Positions 9,912-20,274 of a stretch of DNA of 64,000 nt are shown piece after piece. Below the pieces are notes generated by a model, which searched no databases, was not told where the DNA came from, and saw only the letters and a list, made by a program, of their open reading frames with translations. Within the stretch, counting starts at the first letter, position 1, and each line of letters begins with the position of its first letter. The DNA lies in assembly GCA_030437565.1 (NCBI GenBank), contig CP129291.1, positions 1,488,001-1,552,000 of the forward strand, given 5' to 3'. The DNA is from Terrilactibacillus sp. S3-3 (GTDB lineage: Bacteria > Bacillota > Bacilli > Bacillales > Sporolactobacillaceae). A program made the translations under genes and the position numbers.

Positions 9912-11269
9912 GTGGCAACATTTCGTTATTTGCCGATGACTGAAGACGACCGGCAGGCGATGCTTCAAACCATCGGTGTGGCATCCGAAGAAGAGCTGTT
10001 TTCCGATGTGCCGGAAAACATCCGGTTCAAAGGTGAGTTGAACGTTGAAAAAACGCTGTCCGAACATGAATTATTGGCTTTCTTATCTAAATTAGCAAAA
10101 AAGAATGTTAATACGAATGATACGCCTTCGTTTTTTGGGCGCGGGTGTGTATGATCATTACATTCCGTCCGTTGTCGACAGCGTGATTTCGCGCTCCGAG
10201 TTTTATACAGCTTATACGCCTTATCAAGCCGAAATCTCGCAAGGAGAGCTGCAGGCGATCTTTGAATTTCAAACGTTAATCAGCGAAATCACCGGCATGG
10301 ACATCGCGAATTCATCGATGTATGACGGTGCGACCGCTCTCTCTGAAGCGGCTCTGTTAAGTCACAGAAATACGAAAAAATCAAAAATTGTCGTTTCCAA
10401 GGCCGTCCATCCGGAGAGCCGGCTGGTGATCAAGACTTATGCAAAAGGACAGCATCTTGACGTCGTTGAAGTGCCGGCGGCGGGCGGCGTGACCGATCTC
10501 AAGGCGCTTGCCGAAGCGGTTGATGATGAAACGGCTTCTGTCATTGTGCAGTACCCGAACTTTTACGGGCAAATTGAGCCGCTCAAAGAGATTGAGGCGA
10601 TTAGCCATTCCGGTAAAAAGACGATGTTTATTGTCAGCAGCAATCCGCTTGCGCTCGGTCTTTTGACTCCACCGGGAGCTTTCGGGGCCGATATCGTCGT
10701 CGGCGACTGCCAGCCGCTCGGCATTTCCGCTTCTTTCGGCGGCCCGCATTGCGGCTATTTTGCAACGACAAAAAAATTGATGCGGAAAGTGCCGGAGATT
10801 CGTCGGAGAAACCGTGGATGAAAACGGAAAGAGAGGCTATGTGCTGACGCTGCAGGCTCGCGAGCAGCATATTCGCCGTGATAAAGCGACATCCAATATT
10901 TGCTCGAACCAAGCGCTGAATGCGCTTGCCTCTTCAGTTGCCATGATTGCTTTTGGCAAAAAGGGCATACACGAGATAGCGGAACAAAATATCCAAAAGG
11001 CGCACTATGCGGCTGAAAAACTGCGGGAATCAGGCATAGCTGTTGCAACAGAACAGGCTTTCTTTAATGAATTTGTCATTGATTGCAAAAGACCTGTCAA
11101 AGAAATCAACCGTGAGCTGCTTGAAAAAGGATTTATCGGCGGCTATGATCTTGGCCGTGATGATGAAACGCTGGCGAATCATATGCTGATTGCCGTGACC
11201 GAAAAACGCTCCAAAGAAGAGATCGATAAATTTGTATCCGCGTTGTTAGGGGGAATCATTCGTGGCTAA
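9912..11269 (+). CDS. gcvPA: GcvPA, glycine dehydrogenase (decarboxylating) subunit 1 (frameshifted)
   Basis: The N-terminal half of the split P protein, which together with GcvPB decarboxylates glycine using pyridoxal phosphate. Start GTG at 9912 behind GAGGAGG ([14 protein letters not shown]). Recognisable blocks are [55 protein letters not shown] and [20 protein letters not shown]. Breaks occur near 10130 (T6/G4 run) and near 10805, where VPEI should continue [15 protein letters not shown]. The end overlaps the proposed GTG start of gcvPB, as in other Bacillales. Confidence 0.93.
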
Positions 11270-12758
11270 TCAAAAGCATGACCAACCGCTTATTTGAAGA
11301 AGTAAGTAAATCCGGCCGCGTCGGTTACAGCTTGCCAGAACTGGATGTGCCAAGCCAATCTGTGTCCGACATGATTCCGGAGGACTACATCCGAACAGCT
11401 GAACCGGAATGGCCGGAAGTATCTGAACTGCAGATCGTCCGTCACTATATGGCTTTATCCAAACGGAACTTCGGTGTCGATTCCGGCTTTTACCCGCTCG
11501 GATCTTGCACAATGAAATATAATCCGAAAGTCAATGAGGCTGTAGCGAGATTTGAAGGCTTTACCAGCATTCATCCTTATCAAGATGAAGAAACCGTTCA
11601 GGGTGCGCTGGAGTTGCTTTACCGGTTGCAAACGAACCTGGCGGAAATTACCGGAATGGATGAGGTGACGCTGCAGCCTGCAGCCGGTGCTCATGGCGAA
11701 TGGACAGGACTGATGATTATCCGTGCTTTCCACGAAGCGAACCACGACAGCAAGCGGACAAAAGTCATTGTTCCGGACTCGGCGCACGGCACTAACCCCG
11801 CTTCCGCTTCGGTGGCCGGCTTTGAAGCGGTAACGGTTAAATCCGATGAAAATGGTCTAGTTGACTTGGATGATTTAAGGCGTGTTGCCGATGAACATAC
11901 CGCGGCGCTGATGCTGACCAACCCGAACACGCTTGGCCTGTTTGAACAGCACATTCAGGAAATCGCCGAAATCGTTCACCAAGCTGGCGGCAAGGTTTAT
12001 TATGACGGCGCCAACATGAACGCGATTATGGGTGCCACCCGGCCGGGGGATATGGGCTATGATGTCGTCCATTTAAACCTTCACAAGACGTTCACCGGCC
12101 CGCACGGCGGCGGCGGTCCAGGCTCAGGTCCAGTCGGCGTTAAAAAAGAACTGGCGAAGTTCCTTCCGAAACCAACGATCGTCAAAAAAGGCGACAGATA
12201 TGGATTTGACTTTGATCGGCCGGAATCGATCGGGCGTGTCAAAGCTTATCATGGCAATTTCGGCATCAATGTGCGCGCCTATGCCTATATTCGGACGATG
12301 GGCGCTGAAGGGCTGAAAAAGGTTTCACAGTATGCCGTTCTGAATGCCAACTACTTGATGAAACGTTTTTATCTGATGCTTACGAAGTGCCTTTCAAACA
12401 ATATTGTAAACATGAATTTGTGCTCTCCGGAAGCCGTCAGAAGAAATTAGGCGTGCGGACTCTTGATATTGCCAAACGCCTGCTTGATTACGGTTATCAT
12501 CCGCCGACCATTTATTTCCCGCTGATCGTCGATGAAGCGATGATGATTGAGCCGACAGAAACAGAATCGAAAGAAACTCTGGATGAATTTGTCGATGCAT
12601 TAATTGAGATCGCCCATGAAGCGGAAGACGATCCGGAAAGAGTTCAGGAAGCCCCTCATCAAACAGTCGTTGGCCGGCTGGATGAGACAAAAGCGGCAAG
12701 GCATCCTGTTTTGCGTTATGAAAAGAAAGCGATCGATCTGGCGGGCCGACAAGGTTGA
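11262..12758 (+). CDS. gcvPB: GcvPB, glycine dehydrogenase (decarboxylating) subunit 2 (frameshifted)
   Basis: The C-terminal, PLP-binding half of P protein. The lysine motif is intact ([20 protein letters not shown] at about residue 260), as are [16 protein letters not shown] and [16 protein letters not shown] at 11262 overlapping the gcvPA stop gives the family N-terminus (KHDQPLI) but would need extra bases before FEEVSKSGR; the uninterrupted frame starts at ATG 11278. A second break near 12380 splits off the last 120 residues ([23 protein letters not shown]). It closes the riboswitch-controlled operon; a terminator follows. Confidence 0.93.
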
Positions 12759-12778
12759 TTTTAAATAAAGACAAGCAA

Positions 12779-12818
12779 AAAAGCGCCTCACGTGATGTGA
12801 GAGGCTTTTTTTTTTTTG
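12779..12818 (+). terminator. gcv operon terminator
   Basis: Hairpin AAGCGCCTCAC / GTGAGAGGCTT followed by a long T run, 20 bp after the gcvPB stop. Confidence 0.8.
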
Positions 12819-12825
12819 CTGCTTG

Positions 12826-13203
12826 TCAACCTTTTTTAACTTTTCCGGTCCATTTCCTGAAACCGCCTTTGAGCTGGCTGATATCTGTACATCCCAATCT
12901 TTTTAACGTTGCTGCGGCCTGTGCACTGCGAAAACCGCTGGCACAATAGAGATATATGGGTTTGTCTTTGCGTATTTCCATTTGCCTCATCTTCAACTGA
13001 GTAAGCGGAATATTTCTGGCGCCCAATATATGACCTCTTTCAAATTCATTGGGCTCGCGGACATCAATGAGCTGAGCTTTTCGGTAACCGGAACGAAATT
13101 CCTCTTCTGTCAACGTTTTTAAATAAGAACGCTGACGCAGTCTGCGAACGATAGGAAATAAAATGATGATAATTAATACAACTAGAGGAATGATCCATCC
13201 CAT
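12826..13203 (-). CDS. yqhL: YqhL, membrane-anchored rhodanese-like protein
   Basis: About 125 residues, intact. A single N-terminal membrane helix (WIIPLVVLIIIILFPIV) is followed by a rhodanese homology domain with IDVREPNEFERGHI and the active-site loop CASGFRS, so the catalytic cysteine is present. Such proteins carry sulfur transfer activity in vitro; the physiological substrate of YqhL is not known. Start ATG 13203 with GGAGAAGG upstream. The position downstream of gcvPB and convergent with it matches B. subtilis, but the lipM gene that normally sits between yqhL and mntR is not present. Confidence 0.88.
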   Translation of the reverse strand: MGWIIPLVVLIIIILFPIVRRLRQRSYLKTLTEEEFRSGYRKAQLIDVREPNEFERGHILGARNIPLTQLKMRQMEIRKDKPIYLYCASGFRSAQAAATLKRLGCTDISQLKGGFRKWTGKVKKG

Positions 13204-13263
13204 ACACAACCTTCTCCTTTAACCATTATCTATTTTAAATTATAACTTCTTGTCGTCGTCTTT

Positions 13264-13554
13264 TTAAAAGGGGGGCTGAATTCGAATAAGTGTAAAAAAG
13301 CAAAAATTGTAAAAGGCAGAAGGGGAGGGCTCTTTAGCATTGCTTGATTTGCCTATCTTGTCTATGCGTTTGAACATAGCCTTCACTGCGAATTTTTTAA
13401 GCACCCGGGCCAGCTTAAGCAAGAAACTTGACAAATGCTCAAGCGAATAAAGATAGTTGAAATATGGGTGAAAAAAACGCGGAAAATGGGATAATTTGTG
13501 ATCAAGCTCCTTGTCTTTTAGCCATTGTTGTAGTAGACTTGAGAAAGTAAACAC
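13264..13554 (-). other. Intergenic stretch with a weak 96-codon minus-strand frame
   Basis: Between yqhL and mntR (13204-13581) the only long frame is this one. It would start at GTG with no ribosome binding site, is lysine- and phenylalanine-rich, and has no motif I recognise. B. subtilis carries lipM (about 278 residues) here; this frame does not resemble it. I lean towards non-coding sequence. Confidence 0.2.
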
Positions 13555-13581
13555 GGCGTGTACTTGTTAGGGGGAGACCAG

Positions 13582-14010
13582 ATGCCGCCTACTCCGAGTA
13601 TGGAAGACTACATTGAACGTATCTATTGGCTCATTCAAGATAAAGGATATGCAAGAGTGTCCGATATTGCAGAGGCTCTTAATGTCCATCCTTCATCTGT
13701 GACCAAGATGGTGCAAAAATTAGACAAAGATCAATACCTTATATATGAAAAATACCGGGGCTTTATATTAACGGCGAAAGGTAAAAAATTGGGTAAACGG
13801 CTTGTTTACCGTCATGAACTGCTGGAAGATTTTTTAAAGATCATCGGCGTCAACAAAGAAAATATCTACCGGGATGTTGAAGGGATCGAGCATCATTTGA
13901 GCTGGGATTCCATTGATCGCATCGGCGATCTGGTTCAGTTCTTTGAGGAAGATCAGTCGAGGATCAGTCAGCTGAATGACATAAAAGATCGAAACGAAGA
14001 ATTTGACTAA
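13582..14010 (+). CDS. mntR: MntR, manganese-dependent transcriptional repressor
   Basis: A 142-residue DtxR-family regulator, intact. Start ATG 13582 behind AGGGGGAG. It opens [18 protein letters not shown], contains the winged helix ([23 protein letters not shown]) and the dimerisation helices with the metal ligands typical of MntR: Asp8-type in SMEDY, the glutamate and histidine cluster in HELLEDF and GIEHHLSW. In the family it senses Mn(II) and represses Mn importers while activating efflux genes. A terminator follows at about 14030. Confidence 0.93.
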   Translation: MPPTPSMEDYIERIYWLIQDKGYARVSDIAEALNVHPSSVTKMVQKLDKDQYLIYEKYRGFILTAKGKKLGKRLVYRHELLEDFLKIIGVNKENIYRDVEGIEHHLSWDSIDRIGDLVQFFEEDQSRISQLNDIKDRNEEFD

Positions 14011-14028
14011 TTAGATATTTGATTCGAA

Positions 14029-14060
14029 AAAAGCGACTCTTACTTGAGTGGCTTTTTTTT
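14029..14060 (+). terminator. mntR terminator
   Basis: AAGCGACTC-TTACT-TGAGTGGCTT hairpin followed by a T run, about 20 bp after the mntR stop. Confidence 0.7.
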
Positions 14061-14157
14061 TATGATCGGCAGTATTTTGTTTGAAATGAAATGAAAAAGA
14101 AGCGGTCCGCTTTTTTTTTTTCCTTTCATTAAATAATAACTGAGAGGAGGAACGAGA

Positions 14158-15047
14158 GTGTGGATAGATGTTGTTTTCTCAGGCGGCGGTGTAAAAGCCT
14201 TCGCTTTTGTCGGTGCCATTGAGGTTCTGGAAAAAGCGGGTTACCGTTTTAAACGCCTGGCTGGTACTAGTGCGGGAGCGATCGTTGCAGCACTGCTCGC
14301 AGCCGGTTACACAAGTAGTGAAATTAGAAAACACATGGAAGCTTTAGAGCCGGCCTTGCTGCTTGATCGAAAAGCCGCCGGTTTTCGCTTTCCTTTTTTT
14401 AGATGGCTAAGGCTTTACTTGCGGATGGGACTGTTCAGCGGCAATGCTTTTGAAAAATGGATGAAAGAATTGCTGCAGGCAAAAGGTGTCGAGACGTTCG
14501 CCGATTTGCCTCCCGGTACACTCAGGATCATTGTTTCCGATATATCGAGAGGGGAAATGGTCGTTCTGCCCGAAAACTTAGACCACTACGGCATCGATCA
14601 GAAAAATTTTTCGGTGGCGAGGGCAGTACGCATGAGCTGCAGCTTGCCTTTTTTCTTCGAACCGATCGCCTTGTACAATCAAAAAGGCGAAAAAAAAAAC
14701 CTGATGATTGACGGCGGAATCTTAAGCAATTTTCCGCTGTGGCTGTTCGATAATGGTGATGATCTGCCCGAAAGACCTTTTCTCGGGCTGCAGCTCAGCA
14801 ACAAGGAAAAATCATGATGCCGCGCAAAATAAAAAATGCGATTGAATTTTTCAGAGGGGTGTTAAATACAATGCGTGAGGCCCATGATGCCAAATACATT
14901 TCCAAATATAAAACATCAAATATCATCTTCATTCCTGTCAACCATGTTGAGACGGCCGACTTTAAACTCAGCAAGCAGGATCGTGAAAAGCTGGCGAGAA
15001 TCGGCAAGGAAAGGGCGGAGCGGTTCTTGAAAAAATGGACGTACTGA
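14158..15047 (+). CDS. yqhO: YqhO, patatin-like phospholipase (frameshifted)
   Basis: A patatin-family serine hydrolase, about 296 codons. The start is GTG at 14158 behind GAGGAGG. All hallmarks are visible: the oxyanion glycine motif FSGGGVKAFAFVGA at the N-terminus, the nucleophile elbow GTSAGA, and the catalytic Asp in MIDGGILSNFP (DGG motif). The frame breaks near 14810 after FLGLQLSNKEKS; the next frame continues to the stop at 15045-15047 with the family ending (FKLSKQDREKLARIGKERAERFLKKW). The substrate is probably a membrane lipid, by family. Confidence 0.85.
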
Positions 15048-15085
15048 AAAACAGCGGAAACCTGACCGGTAAATAAATAAACAAG

Positions 15086-15122
15086 AAAAAACGGTTTGGT
15101 AAACCGCCAAGCCGTTTTAAAA
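15086..15122. terminator. Terminator between yqhO and yqhP
   Basis: The inverted repeat AAAACGGTTTGG / CCAAGCCGTTTT lies between the convergent genes; A and T tracts flank both sides. Confidence 0.65.
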
Positions 15123-15166
15123 AAGAACACGTTTCCTTCTTTTATTTTTTTTGCCTTCAATAACCG

Positions 15167-15517
15167 TTAGATGCCCGTGATCTCTGGGCCGCAAATGGGA
15201 CAAGTTTTTTTTTTGGCATTGGAATCTGTCGAGATGACTTTAAGGCGAGAGGGGCGCATGACGTGGGCTTTCCAGCTTGCCGCGAAACCTTTGTGACGCT
15301 TTCTGGAAAGCCTTGCTGCTTTTCTGTAACGGCCGGTATTTTTGCTCGAGCCCGTAACCAGGCTTTTGAAAAGAAAAAGGCCGAGGGTAATGACCAGACC
15401 CAAAATGATCACTTGAACGAGCAGGGTGGCCGGATCATGCAGAATAAACGAAAGCAGTCCGAGCAGTCCGAGTCCGACAACGGCAAAGAAAATAAGGTAG
15501 TACAAAAGCCTTTTCAA
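15167..15517 (-). CDS. yqhP: YqhP, SA1362-family membrane protein
   Basis: A 116-residue protein with two N-terminal membrane segments (YLIFFAVVGLGLLGLLSFIL and VIILGLVITLGLFLF) and a basic C-terminal tail. The place in the gene order (yqhO, yqhP, yqhQ) supports the assignment to the SA1362/YqhP family, of unknown function. The final residues (KKTCPICGPEITGI) are unlike the lysine-rich end I would expect and follow a run of nine T, so the C-terminus may be frame-altered. Confidence 0.65.
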   Translation of the reverse strand: MKRLLYYLIFFAVVGLGLLGLLSFILHDPATLLVQVIILGLVITLGLFLFKSLVTGSSKNTGRYRKAARLSRKRHKGFAASWKAHVMRPSRLKVISTDSNAKKKTCPICGPEITGI

Positions 15518-15537
15518 GATTATTCACCTCCAAAAAA

Positions 15538-16510
15538 TTATAAAACGTTTGTCACCCTCTTTGCTTCTTCTAAAGTCGATTCGCGAGTTCGCATTTTTTC
15601 AAATGCACGGATGGCCACTTCGATCTGATCGCTGTCCGGATCTTTTGTAGTTAATAACTGGAGCCACAATCCGGGATAGCCCAACCAGCGCAAAAATGGA
15701 ATATCGCGAACCTTATTTGTCAGCCGCAAAACTTCATAGGCGACACCAAGGTCAACAGGGATCAATAGCACACGATAAAGGAGCCGCAGCCAGAGCGATT
15801 CGTTGGGACAAAGAAATAAAGAACAATACTGATGATCGCCGTAAAAAGGATAAAACTTGAGCCGCAGCGATAAATGCAGGCGTGAATGCTGTTTAACATT
15901 TTCGACAGTGAGCATTTCGCCGCTTTCATACGTATTGATCACTTTATGTTCCGCTCCATGGTATTGAAAAACACGTTTCATCAGCGGCGTCAAAGAGACT
16001 GCATAAATGTAACCAAGCAAAAGGACAATTTTGAAAAAACCTTCAAGCAATATTTGTGAGACATCGCCGCTCCAAATCGGCTTAAAAAAACTCGCTATAA
16101 TAGCAGGTACTAAGGTAAAAATAAACTTGGCGAAGAGAAACGAAAGAATGCCGATAGCTGCTAATCCGATGATCATGGTCAGGCTGCGGCCCTCTTTCTT
16201 ATTCATATCATGTTCGCCTTGATTCACGGAAGCTGACGGCTGCTTTGGATCTTGATCATACATTTCTGAAGCAAAATTCAGATGCTTTGTTCCGATGGCG
16301 CTAGCTAGCCTCAAGAATGCCGACAATGCCGCGAACGAAAGGAACTTTTTTGAACTTGTTCATTAAAGGGGATTGCTTTTTGGGACACTCAAAAAAATAA
16401 CTAATTGAGTGATCTTTTCGTCTCACAGCGGTAACTGTTGTGTACTTGCCGCCCATCATAACGCCCTCGATGACTGCTTGCCCGCCGTAAGCAGGTTGTT
16501 TATTTGACAT
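15538..16510 (-). CDS. yqhQ: YqhQ, DUF1385 membrane protein (frameshifted)
   Basis: Starts MSNKQPAYGGQAVIEGVMM (the conserved DUF1385 opening) at 16510. The first fragment ends at the GCTAGCTAGC stretch near 16305 and continues in another frame with membrane segments (TMIIGLAAIGILSFLFAKF, FKIVLLLGYIYAVSL) and the conserved block QYHGAEHKVINTYESGE. A short piece, SLRLKFYPFYGDHQYCSLFLC, is out of frame between two compensating shifts; the alternate frame gives RCGSSFILF. The C-terminus (ATRE/TLEEAKR) is complete. Function unknown; it lies next to yqhP and divergent to yqhR, as in Bacillus. Confidence 0.82.
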
Positions 16511-16751
16511 AAAATCACCAACCTAAAATTTACTAAAAAGCTTAGAAAAATGAAGAATCTCTCCTTATCTCCATTTTACTAGAAAATTTCTAAAAGCTCT
16601 AGGCTGGTGTCTCTAACACCACTAATAATCTTTCCCTTCTTTGCAAAAAAATACACGCTAATCTTTAATTTCCTAAGAGCAATTTTTATTCATCATTATG
16701 CCTTGAATGGGCATAATAAGAAAATGAAATATAAGGATGGGAGGCGATTCA

Positions 16752-17286
16752 ATGAGACGCTCTTCAAATTTAAAACTCAAATCAAAAAAATCAAAAGCAA
16801 TCGAATGAAAATGATGGTATCAAGTCCAATGGACGGGTGGCGTTAATCGGTTTTTTCGGCGGGCTGATTTGGGGACTGGTGGGCTATGTCGGTTACTTGT
16901 TAAACTTTTCGAAAATCGGACCTTCCATTATTCTTGATCCTTGGGTCCTTGATTCATGGAAAAACAAGGCCGGGGGCCAGTTTATAAGTATTTTTATTCT
17001 TTGTATTTTATCCGTGCTCTTTGCCCTTATCTATAAAGTAACCATGGGAAAAGTTGAGTCGATATGGATGGGCATCGGCAGCGGCTGGATCCTTTGGGTG
17101 ATCATCTTTTATATTCTGGAGCCTTGGATGCCAAAGGTGCCTAGTGTGACAGAGTTAGGAGTGAATACGCTTACAACAACACTCTGTCTTTTTACCCTGT
17201 ACGGACTATTTATCGGTTATTCCATCGCTTTCGAAATGGAAAGCGATTCGGACGGCTCAGATTCTGGGAACTATTCAAACCCATGA
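16752..17286 (+). CDS. yqhR: YqhR family membrane protein (frameshifted near its start)
   Basis: Start ATG 16752 behind GGGAGG (MRRSSNLKLKSKK). The frame breaks in an A7 run near 16785 and continues as SNENDGIKSNGRVALIGFFGGLIWGL. Four membrane segments are visible (RVALIGFFGGLIWGLVGYVGYL; FISIFILCILSVLFALIY; SIWMGIGSGWILWVIIFYI; TTLCLFTLYGLFIGYSIAF), typical of YqhR, a conserved Bacillales protein of unknown function. It is followed after 59 bp by aroQ. The 240 bp upstream holds no other gene. Confidence 0.78.
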
Positions 17287-17345
17287 TGCTGTGGTAAATA
17301 CTTTAGAGTGGCTATTAGTTACATATATTCTAAAGGGAGATAAAT

Positions 17346-17777
17346 ATGAAGCGATTTCTCGTGATAAATGGTCCCAATTTAAATGCCCTGGGTCAAAGAG
17401 AGCCTGGAATATACGGGACAGGCACTTTGAATGATTTGGAAAATGACATCAAACAGTTTGCGGACAGCCGTCATTTTCAGGCCGATTGCGTTCAATCCAA
17501 TTATGAAGGTCAAATTATTGACTGGATTCATGACGCTCCTCGAAACTATGCGGGAATGGTCATTAACCCAGGTGCTTTTACTCATTACAGTTATGCTATC
17601 AGAGATGCTTTGGCCAGCGTCCATATTCCGGCGATTGAAGTTCACCTTTCAAACATTCATACAAGGGAAGCTTTTCGGCACCGATCGGTAACAGCTCCGG
17701 CTGCAGCCGGCCAAATTGTCGGTTTAGGGTTCAAAGGGTACATTTATGCTTTGTCTTTCCTTTTAGAACAGCAATGA
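17346..17777 (+). CDS. aroQ: 3-dehydroquinate dehydratase, type II
   Basis: Complete at 143 residues, the usual length for type II dehydroquinases. It converts 3-dehydroquinate to 3-dehydroshikimate in the shikimate pathway. Motifs: NGPNLNALGQREPGIYG (with the catalytic Tyr and Arg loop), QSNYEGQIIDWIHDA, NPGAFTHYSYAIRDAL, and EVHLSNIHTREAFRHRS. Start ATG 17346 behind AAAGGGAG. Called yqhS in B. subtilis; in that genome papA follows before efp, but papA is missing here. Confidence 0.95.
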   Translation: MKRFLVINGPNLNALGQREPGIYGTGTLNDLENDIKQFADSRHFQADCVQSNYEGQIIDWIHDAPRNYAGMVINPGAFTHYSYAIRDALASVHIPAIEVHLSNIHTREAFRHRSVTAPAAAGQIVGLGFKGYIYALSFLLEQQ

Positions 17778-17824
17778 TTCATGCAAGTCTTGAGGACTTT
17801 GCACAGCATTAAAGGAGGAAAAAG

Positions 17825-18457
17825 ATGATTTCAGTAAACGATTTTCGAACGGGTTTGACAATTGAAGTAGACGGAGGCATCTGGTCCGTCATTGAATTCC
17901 AGCATGTAAAGCCAGGAAAAGGGGCGGCGTTTGTTCGTTCTAAATTAAGAAACTTAAGAACAGGTGCGATTCAGGAAAAGACATTTCGCGGCGGTGAAAA
18001 GGTTAACACGGCGCGTATTGAAACACGCAGAATGCAGTATCTGTACAACAGCGGCAGCACCTACACTTTTATGGATACGGAAACTTATGAACAAACGGAT
18101 TTGGATGAAAGCCAAATTAAAACACAGCTCAATTTCCTTAAAGAAAACATGGAAGTCAGCATTCAATCTTATCAAGGCGAAACGCTCGGTGTAGAATTGC
18201 CGAACACCGTTGTGCTGGAAGTGACGGAAACGGAACCGGGCATCAAAGGCGATACCGCTTCGGGCGGCTCAAAACCGGCAACGCTGGAAACGGGTTATGT
18301 CGTCAATGTTCCGTTTTTCGTCAATGTCGGCGATAAGCTGGTCGTTGATACCCGCTCCGGACTTTATGTATCAAGAGCTTTAACACTTGTTCAAAAAGAG
18401 CCATCATGGGTCATACTCATGGAATGGCTTTTTTTGATCCCAAAAATCACCCAGTGA
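17825..18457 (+). CDS. efp: Elongation factor P (C-terminal extension probably an indel artefact)
   Basis: EF-P relieves ribosome stalling at polyproline runs. The sequence is canonical through the last expected residues ([18 protein letters not shown]; the loop [12 protein letters not shown] with its tip lysine; ending RSGLYVSRA). EF-P is normally 185 residues and stops right after SRA. Here AGAGCTTTAAC has three T; with two T it reads GCT-TAA and stops at about 18382. The extra T adds some 25 residues translated through the terminator hairpin, so I regard the extension as false. Ribosome binding site AAAGGAGG precedes ATG 17825. Confidence 0.95.
   Translation: MISVNDFRTGLTIEVDGGIWSVIEFQHVKPGKGAAFVRSKLRNLRTGAIQEKTFRGGEKVNTARIETRRMQYLYNSGSTYTFMDTETYEQTDLDESQIKTQLNFLKENMEVSIQSYQGETLGVELPNTVVLEVTETEPGIKGDTASGGSKPATLETGYVVNVPFFVNVGDKLVVDTRSGLYVSRALTLVQKEPSWVILMEWLFLIPKITQ
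18394..18435 (+). terminator. efp terminator
   Basis: AAAAGAGCCATCATGGG / CTCATGGAATGGCTTTTTTT forms a strong hairpin with a T7 tail, directly after the inferred true efp stop. Confidence 0.85.
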
Positions 18458-18548
18458 AACCCCTCTGCAAGTCATCGCCTCAATCGAAACAAGAACCGGC
18501 GAGTCAGCCAAGACGGATCATAAAAGGTCCAATCCGGTGTGCAGCGTC

Positions 18549-18602
18549 TTGAATCCTCTGGGTAGCCGGGAGCCGGAAGACTTCCGAGCGGCTGCGATTC
18601 AA
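18549..18602 (+). other. Nested hairpin element upstream of the spoIIIA operon
   Basis: Three nested stems share one axis: TTGAATC (18549-18555) with GATTCAA (18596-18602), AGCCG (18564-18568) with CGGCT (18589-18593), and CGGA with TCCG around an AGACT loop. No T run follows, so it is not a simple terminator. It sits in a 300-bp gap (18458-18760) with no convincing gene; the weak minus-strand frame there has no recognisable motif. It may be a structured leader RNA or a small RNA. Confidence 0.5.
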
Positions 18603-18692
18603 ATAGCAGGTCCCCTCAGGTCCACAAAAACCCATATTAACAGCAGAAGATTGTCTGATATTGCAAAGGCCGCTGGAGGCCGCTAAGGATTC

Positions 18693-18721
18693 GCATAGAT
18701 ACGTACAAGCTTGCATATATT
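18693..18721 (+). promoter_or_regulatory. Possible sigma-E promoter for spoIIIA
   Basis: GCATAGA (18693-18699), 14 bp, then CATATATT (18714-18721) resembles the sigma-E -35 and -10 pattern, 40 bp before the spoIIIAA ATG. The operon is sigma-E dependent in Bacillus. The match is partial. Confidence 0.35.
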
Positions 18722-18760
18722 GGAGAAAGATGAGCAAGAGTTTGAAACTAAGGTGGTCCT

Positions 18761-19712
18761 ATGAAAAATATTTTGAGGTTATTGCCGGAGCACGTTCAGC
18801 GTGTCATTCATTCAATGCCCGAGAAGGAACGGGAAGAAATTGAAGAAATCAGATTGCGGGTTGGACAGCCGATTGAATTAGTGGTTCACGGGAAGCCTTG
18901 GAAACAAAAAAAACGGCACCCGGCTGCCTCTTTTTCAGATGAAAGATGCCGGGGATGTACTGCAAAAAATCAGCCATCACTCCTTATACACATTGGAAGA
19001 AGAATTAAAGCGCGGCTATGTGACGATAACGGGAGGACATCGGATTGGGCTCGCGGGACGTGTGATCACAGAAAATGGCCAAGTTAAACGAATCAGGGAT
19101 ATCGGTTCATTTAATATACGGATCGCGAAACAGAAGATCGGTGTTGCCAGTCCGCTTGTGCCGATTTTATATGAAGACGGCAGATGGAAGAGCACGTTAA
19201 TCATCGGCGCACCGCAAACAGGAAAAACGACGATTCTGAGGGATGTGGCGCGGCTTGTCAGCGAAGGAGTGGAGAGAATGCGGATTCCGTCAAAAGTGGG
19301 CATCGTGGATGAACGCTCAGAAATTGCCGGGTGCGTAAAAGGCGTTCCGCAAAATCGTTTAGGAAACCGAGTGGATGTGCTTGATGCTTGTCCCAAAGCG
19401 GAAGGCATGATGATGATGATTCGATCGATGAGCCCTGACGTTCTCATTGTGGATGAGATTGGCCGAAAGGAAGACAGCGATGCGCTCCAAGAGGCGATGA
19501 ATGCAGGCGTTTCGGTAATCGCGACGGTTCATGGGCGCGATTTTCGTCAGATTTTAAAGCGTCCATTTTTGCGGCCGCTGATTGAAACACAAATTTTTGA
19601 ACGTTTTATTGAACTGTCGAACCGCAAAATCGATTGGCCGTCCGGGAGAATGATTCACATTAGAAATGAACATGGCGGGTTATTGAAGCAAGCGGGCGGT
19701 CTGGTCCGATGA
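18761..19712 (+). CDS. spoIIIAA: SpoIIIAA, stage III sporulation ATPase (frameshifted)
   Basis: The cytoplasmic secretion-type ATPase of the SpoIIIA-SpoIIQ channel that connects mother cell and forespore. The first fragment starts MKNILRLLPEHVQRVI and breaks in the A8 run near 18910; the second carries Walker A GAPQTGKTTILRD, DERSEIAG and the Walker B block SPDVLIVDEIGR followed by VIATVHGRDF. Total about 317 codons, close to the usual length. It overlaps spoIIIAB by four bases (ATGA). Confidence 0.92.
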
Positions 19713-20224
19713 TTCGGATTATCGGCGCTATTCTCATTATAACGGCTTCTACAATGATTGGTTATCTTATTTCGAGAAAGTATCGCGACCGGCCGAAGCA
19801 ATTGCGGCAATGGCGGTCCGCTTTACAGTCTCTTGAGGCGGAAATTGTTTACGGTCTAGCTCCGATAGAAGATGTCGCCCGCCATTTATCAGAGCAGCTG
19901 CCGAGGCCTCTTTCACTTTTTTTTGCATATTTATCGGAAAGGCTGGAAGCGGGGGAAGGTTCTTTAGAGGCAATCTGGGAGGAGAGCGTTCAACAATTTT
20001 GGCCGAATACGGCTTTGGGTGCAGGGGAAAAAGAGGTGCTGCTGCAATTCGGGACGACGCTTGGAAAACAAGATGCCGGCAATCAAAAGAAGCATATCCG
20101 TTTGGCATTGTCCCACCTTGAAAGAGAGGAATTAGAAGCCAGGGAAGCACAGACGAGATATGAGAAAATGGCCAAAAGTTTGGGATTTCTAGCAGGCGTG
20201 CTCATCGTGCTTTTGCTCATTTAG
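19709..20224 (+). CDS. spoIIIAB: SpoIIIAB, stage III sporulation protein AB
   Basis: Intact, 171 residues, typical for the family. One N-terminal membrane segment (IIGAILIITASTMIGYLI), a long helical cytoplasmic domain (LRQWRSALQSLEAEIVYG; ALGAGEKEVLLQFGTTLGKQD) and a C-terminal membrane segment (SLGFLAGVLIVLLLI). GspF-like membrane component of the feeding-tube complex. Start overlaps the end of spoIIIAA, indicating translational coupling. Confidence 0.92.
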   Translation: MIRIIGAILIITASTMIGYLISRKYRDRPKQLRQWRSALQSLEAEIVYGLAPIEDVARHLSEQLPRPLSLFFAYLSERLEAGEGSLEAIWEESVQQFWPNTALGAGEKEVLLQFGTTLGKQDAGNQKKHIRLALSHLEREELEAREAQTRYEKMAKSLGFLAGVLIVLLLI

Positions 20225-20274
20225 TTCTTTGTATTTTTTAAGGGCATTAGCGATGAACCGGGAGGAGGACGCAC

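Noticed and set aside
18383..18457. A 25-residue C-terminal extension of EF-P
   Set aside because: It is translated from the terminator hairpin and appears only because of one extra T; EF-P ends at SRA.
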